The position numbers and the translations under genes are program-made. The notes beneath the pieces were generated by a model that searched no databases, was not told the DNA's origin, and saw only the letters and a list, made by a program, of their open reading frames with translations. A stretch of 64,000 nucleotides of DNA from Rhodococcus marinonascens NBRC 14363 (GTDB lineage: Bacteria > Actinomycetota > Actinomycetes > Mycobacteriales > Mycobacteriaceae): positions 31,637 through 95,636 of the forward strand of contig NZ_BCXB01000020.1 in NCBI RefSeq assembly GCF_001894885.1. Direction: 5' to 3'. Below are positions 60,979-64,000 of the stretch, in pieces; within the stretch, counting starts at the first letter, position 1; the number at the start of each line of letters is the position of its first letter.

Positions 60979-62455
60979 CGTTCGGTGCCTGCGTGAGTGC
61001 GTGCCCACCATTGCCGGAAGGTTTCCTTAGGGGGTGAGGGCAGATCTCGGCTGGAGGTCCAGGCGGACCCCGGGTACGGCAATGAACTGATACGACCCGT
61101 CGCGCCGCCGAGCACCCTGCCGATCTTGGACGCCTTTTCGGCGGCGGCGAACCGGCGCTCCGATCCCATCGCCCACCCCGCCGCCTTCATCGCGAGGTCC
61201 TGGCCAGTGGGCAGTCCGTGCCGTTCGGAGTCGATCTGCTTCGCACGGAGATGGACGAGAATACCGGGGATGTCGATGCGGACGGGGCACGCATCGAAAC
61301 AGGCGCCGCACAGCGTCGAGGCAAAGGGCAGTGAGGCATTCGGGTCGTCGTGGTCGGTGGTACCGGTCAGTTGCGGGCTGAGGATCGCCCCGATCGGTCC
61401 CGGATACACAGACCCGTACGCATGGCCGCCCGTCCGTTCGTAGACGGGGCACACATTCAGGCACGCACTGCACCGGATGCAGTGCAGCGCGGAACGCCCG
61501 ACCTCGTCGGCGAGGACGTTGGTCCGGCCATTGTCGAGGAGGACGACGTGAAAGTTCTGCGGTCCGTCGCCGGGATACACGCCGGTCCACATGGATGTGT
61601 ACGGGTTCATGCGCTCCGCCGTCGAAGACCGAGGCAGCAGTTGCATGAACACTTCCAGATCGGTGAACGTGGGTACCAGTTTCTCGATGCCCATGAGCGT
61701 GATCAGAGTGTCGGGGAGCGTCAGGCACATTCGCCCGTTGCCTTCCGATTCCACCACCGCCAGCGTGCCGGTCTCGGCGACGCCGAAGTTCGCCCCGCTG
61801 ACCGCCACCTTGGCGGACAGAAACTTTCGCCTCAGGTGTGCACGCGCCGCCATGGCCAGAGCGCGGGGGTCGTCGGTGATATCGGCGTCGATTCCCGGCA
61901 TCGACTGAGGAAGATCTCCCGGATCTCCGCGCGGTTGCGATGAATGGCCGGAACCAGGATGTGACTCGGTGTGTCCCCGCCGAGTTGGACGATCAATTCG
62001 GCGAGGTCGGTCTCGATCGCCGCGATGCCGTTCTCCTCGAGGTGTTCGTTGAGGCCGGTCTCCTGCGTCGCCATGGATTTGACCTTCAGGACCTCGTCGG
62101 AACCGGTGGCCCGGATGGTCTCGGTAATGATCCGGTTCGCCTCGTCGGAGTCCCGCGCCCAGTGGACGGTGCCACCGTGGGCAGTGACGTTGCCCTCGAA
62201 CTGTTCGAGTAATTCGGGAAGTCGCGCCATCACATCCGCCTTCAGGGCGCTACCCGCGCGGCGCAGTTCCTCCCAGTCGTCGACCTCGGCGACGGCGGCG
62301 ATGCGCTTGTCACGGATGGTGGTGGTTGCCGCGCCGAGATTGGCGCGCAGTTGGGTATCGGCGAGCGACTTCCTCGCAGCGTCAGGGAAACTCTCTGTGC
62401 CCCGGATGTTTACGGTGCCCGCGCGGAAGGCGGGTGATCCGAGGAACGTGGTGAT
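60975..62455 (-). pseudogene. lutB: LutB, iron-sulfur subunit, frameshifted with ATC start
   Basis: LutB is a [4Fe-4S] protein of lactate oxidation. The sequence is near full length (about 490 residues) but in two frames that meet near 61905: the N-terminal part (TVNIRGTESFPDAARKSLAD, VKSMATQETGLNEHLEENGI) and the C-terminal part (PGIDADITDDPRALAMAARA, CIRCSACLNVCPVYERTGGH, LCGACFDACPVRID with both cluster motifs). One missing base explains the break. At the expected start (62455) the codon is ATC, not ATG; the first usual start in frame is far inside, at 62236 (GTG). Confidence 0.78.
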
Positions 62456-62998
62456 GAGATGGCCGCGATCTTCTCGGTGCCGGCCAGAATCTCCGTGAGG
62501 TGAACGGTCCGCACCCCGCTACGCAGCCGGGACAGGCCGCCGCCGATGTGCATGAGGCACGACGAGTCGCCGGCGGTACACACCTCGGCACCGGTGCGCA
62601 GGACGTTGCCCATCTTGTCTGCGAGCATCGCCGTCGACGTCTCGGAGTTTTTCAGCGCGAACGTTCCCCCGAAACCGCAGCAGGATTCGGCTGCGGGAAG
62701 TTCGATCAGGGTCATGCCCCGTACGGCCCGAAGTAGTTGCAGCGGCTTGTCCGCGACGCGCAGAATCCGCAGCGAGTGGCACGTCGGGTGGTACGTGACC
62801 CGATGCGGATAGTAGGCCCCGACGTCGGTGACCCCGAGGACGTCGACGAGAAGTTCAGACAGTTCGTATGTGCGCGAGGCGATCTCCTCTGCGCGTGACG
62901 CAAGCGACTCGTCCCCGTACCGGCGCGCCACCATTGCGTGCTGGTGGCGGACGGATCCGACGCACGAACCGGACGGTGCTACGGCGACGTCCCAGTGG
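62410..62998 (-). pseudogene. lutA: LutA, 5'-truncated by an IS3-family element
   Basis: The C-terminal two thirds of LutA (Fe-S/CCG-domain subunit): DVAVAPSGSC, then YPHRVTYHPTCHSLRILRVA, ELPAAESCCGFGGTFALKNS and AGDSSCLMHIGGGLSRLRSG. The N-terminal CCG domain is replaced by the end of an IS3-like element at about 62993-63001. The expected stop is also lost: where LutA should end in TCATGA, the sequence is TCATCA, so the frame runs on to TAA at 62410-62412 and adds about 15 residues. The same base removes the lutB ATG. Confidence 0.82.
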
Positions 62999-63068
62999 CG
63001 TGTCTCCCGTGAATGGGTCCACCGTGTTTTGGAGTCCTGTTGCCCCTTGACCTGGGGTTGGAAGGACA

Positions 63069-63359
63069 ATGAAGATCATGGCTGGACGGAAACGCAATTC
63101 TGCGGAGGACATTGTTCGGAAGCTGCGGCGGGCGGACGAGTTGACCGCAGCAGGGAGAACACAGGAAGAGATCGCCGCCGAACTCGAGGTGTCGGCGGCG
63201 ACGTTGTACAACTGGCGACGCCAATACCGCGGCATGGACACCGATGCGGCGAAGGAACTCAAAGAACTCCGAGAACAGAACGGCAAACTCAAACGGCTGC
63301 TCGCCGAGGCCGAGTTGGAGAAGGACGCGCTGCGTGAGGTGGCCAAGGGAAAATTCTGA
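63069..63359 (+). CDS. IS3-family transposase OrfA
   Basis: A 96-residue OrfA of an IS3-family element. Helix-turn-helix region EDIVRKLRRADELTAAGRTQ, EEIAAELEVSAATLYNWRRQ (about 14-54), then a leucine-zipper-like coiled coil, KELKELREQNGKLKRLLAEA (about 62-81). It binds the element ends. The ATG at 63069 or the internal ATG at 63078 may be used. Its end overlaps the orfB frame through a slippery heptamer. Confidence 0.92.
   Translation: MKIMAGRKRNSAEDIVRKLRRADELTAAGRTQEEIAAELEVSAATLYNWRRQYRGMDTDAAKELKELREQNGKLKRLLAEAELEKDALREVAKGKF
63347..63353 (+). other. -1 ribosomal frameshift site
   Basis: GGGAAAA is a canonical X XXY YYZ heptamer in phase with orfA (G GGA AAA), two codons before its TGA. 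Slipping back one base joins orfA to the orfB frame (GKILSPAAKRRAVEML), as in other IS3 elements that make an OrfAB fusion transposase. Confidence 0.75.
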
Positions 63360-64000
63360 GCCCAGCCGCCAAGCGCCGCGCAGTCGAGATGCTGACCTGC
63401 ACGTTGAGTATCTCGCAGCGATTGGCATGCAAAGCTGTTGGGCTCGCCCGATCCACCTTTCGGCGGCTTCCCGTAGCGCAGACCCCGTCAGACCCTGACG
63501 CCGACCTACGGGCCTGGCTTCGCCGCTATGCCCTCAAACACCCGCTGCACGGATTCTTCGCGTGCGTGGGCTCATCTACGCCACGACGAGGGCCTGCAGG
63601 TGAACAAGAAGAAGGTCCACCGATTATGGAAGGAGGAAGGCCTGCAGGTGCGGATCTATCACCCCCGTAAGCGGGCCGGGGTGAGTTCGGTGCCGACAGT
63701 CGAAGCGGATGCACCGAATGTGGTGTGGGCTATCGACTTCCAGTTCGATTCCACTATCGATGGGAAGGCGGTGAAGATTGCATCGATGGTCGACGAGCAC
63801 ACTCGGTTGTCGCTTCTGAATATCGTGGAGCGCTCGATCACCGCGGAACGGCTTGTGGAGGAGTTGGGGAAGGCTTTCGTATTGTGGGGTGGTCCACCGC
63901 AGGTGTTGCGGATGGACAATGGCCCGGAGTTTATTTCCCATGCACTGCAACAGTTCTGCGCCAGCAGGGTCGGAATCTCGTACATCCCGCCGGGCACTCC
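63354..64000 (+). pseudogene. IS3-family transposase OrfB (partial, frameshifted)
   Basis: The DDE integrase part of the IS3 transposase. It begins LSPAAKRRAVEMLTCTLSIS and continues to ALKHPLHGF; then, near 63555, the reading frame changes by one base to RAWAHLRHDEGLQVNKKKVH, followed by the HTH_21 region and the rve core. The first two catalytic Asp residues lie in NVVWAIDFQFDSTIDGKAVK and VLRMDNGPEFIS; the Glu is beyond the window end. The frame change leaves this copy inactive unless it is an indel error. Confidence 0.82.

Larger units (their letters stand above)
63001..64000 (+). mobile_element. IS3-family insertion sequence (partial, runs off window)
   Basis: From about 63001 (beginning TGTCTCCCGTGAATGGGTCC, likely the terminal end) to the window edge. 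It contains orfA, a -1 slippery site and most of orfB. It is inserted in lutA. The right end, terminal repeat and target duplication lie outside the window. Confidence 0.85.

Noticed and set aside
1..64000. CRISPR arrays, rRNA genes or a prophage
   Set aside because: No regularly spaced repeats, no rRNA-like stretches and no phage structural genes were seen; only short tandem repeats and one IS3-type element.

Overview
The window is high-GC, densely coding DNA from an actinobacterium. Mycoredoxin-type glutaredoxin, EspG and Gly/Pro-rich ESX-type proteins, DUF3558 lipoproteins, an MMPL exporter, CsoR, many GTG starts and 4-bp (ATGA/GTGA) stop-start overlaps point to the mycolate-containing Mycobacteriales, most likely Rhodococcus or a close relative. 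This is inferred from gene content; there is no rRNA or other marker gene to confirm it.

Layout. 0-9 kb: small hypothetical and secreted proteins, an AI-2E-type permease, then a compact thiol/oxidative stress block: AhpD-like protein plus haloacid dehalogenase, a NrtS-like membrane protein, a glutaredoxin, a methyltransferase, and an ECF sigma factor with a zinc-type (HxxxCxxC) anti-sigma factor and a flavin disulfide reductase. Three promoters of the GGGAAN-N18/19-GTT type precede the AhpD-like, glutaredoxin and sigma genes. 9-18.6 kb: a CGNR regulator with an inverted-repeat operator, DUF427, CDP-alcohol transferase, VTT membrane protein, a complete ABC importer (binding protein, two permeases, ATPase), a DUF4190 protein and a radical SAM protein. 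18.6-23.7 kb: copper operon copZ-copA-csoR-copB with a CsoR-type operator. 23.7-28.8 kb: nucleoside hydrolase, a methyltransferase and a decayed partial copy of it, a muconolactone isomerase-like gene, and a frameshifted secreted RICIN-domain protein.

28.8-32.9 kb is a scrambled type VII secretion accessory locus: a truncated FtsX permease fused to the tail of an ESX-type protein, a frameshifted espG, and a tandemly duplicated module (ESX-like small protein plus DUF3558 lipoprotein). 32.9-40.8 kb holds a cupin, FAD amine oxidase and amino acid permease around a PucR regulator, a GH25 lysozyme and a second PucR regulator. 40.9-48.6 kb contains an RpiR/MurR regulator, a dead ABC ATPase, an amidase, and a MurNAc recycling operon (sugar kinase, murQ, anmK, SSS transporter); an 18-bp element is shared by the regulator and operon promoters, which suggests they form one regulon. 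48.6-57.3 kb: PhoX phosphatase, a frameshifted D-2-hydroxyacid dehydrogenase, PHP hydrolase, MMPL exporter, M23 peptidase. 57.8-64 kb: multicopper oxidase plus a beta-propeller lipoprotein, then the lactate operon lutCBA, whose lutA is cut by an IS3-family element that runs off the window.

Many otherwise intact genes carry single-base frameshifts (RICIN protein, ftsX, espG, hydroxyacid dehydrogenase twice, lutB, IS3 orfB). Either this region is decaying or the assembly has residual indel errors; this should be settled before reading biology into the broken genes.
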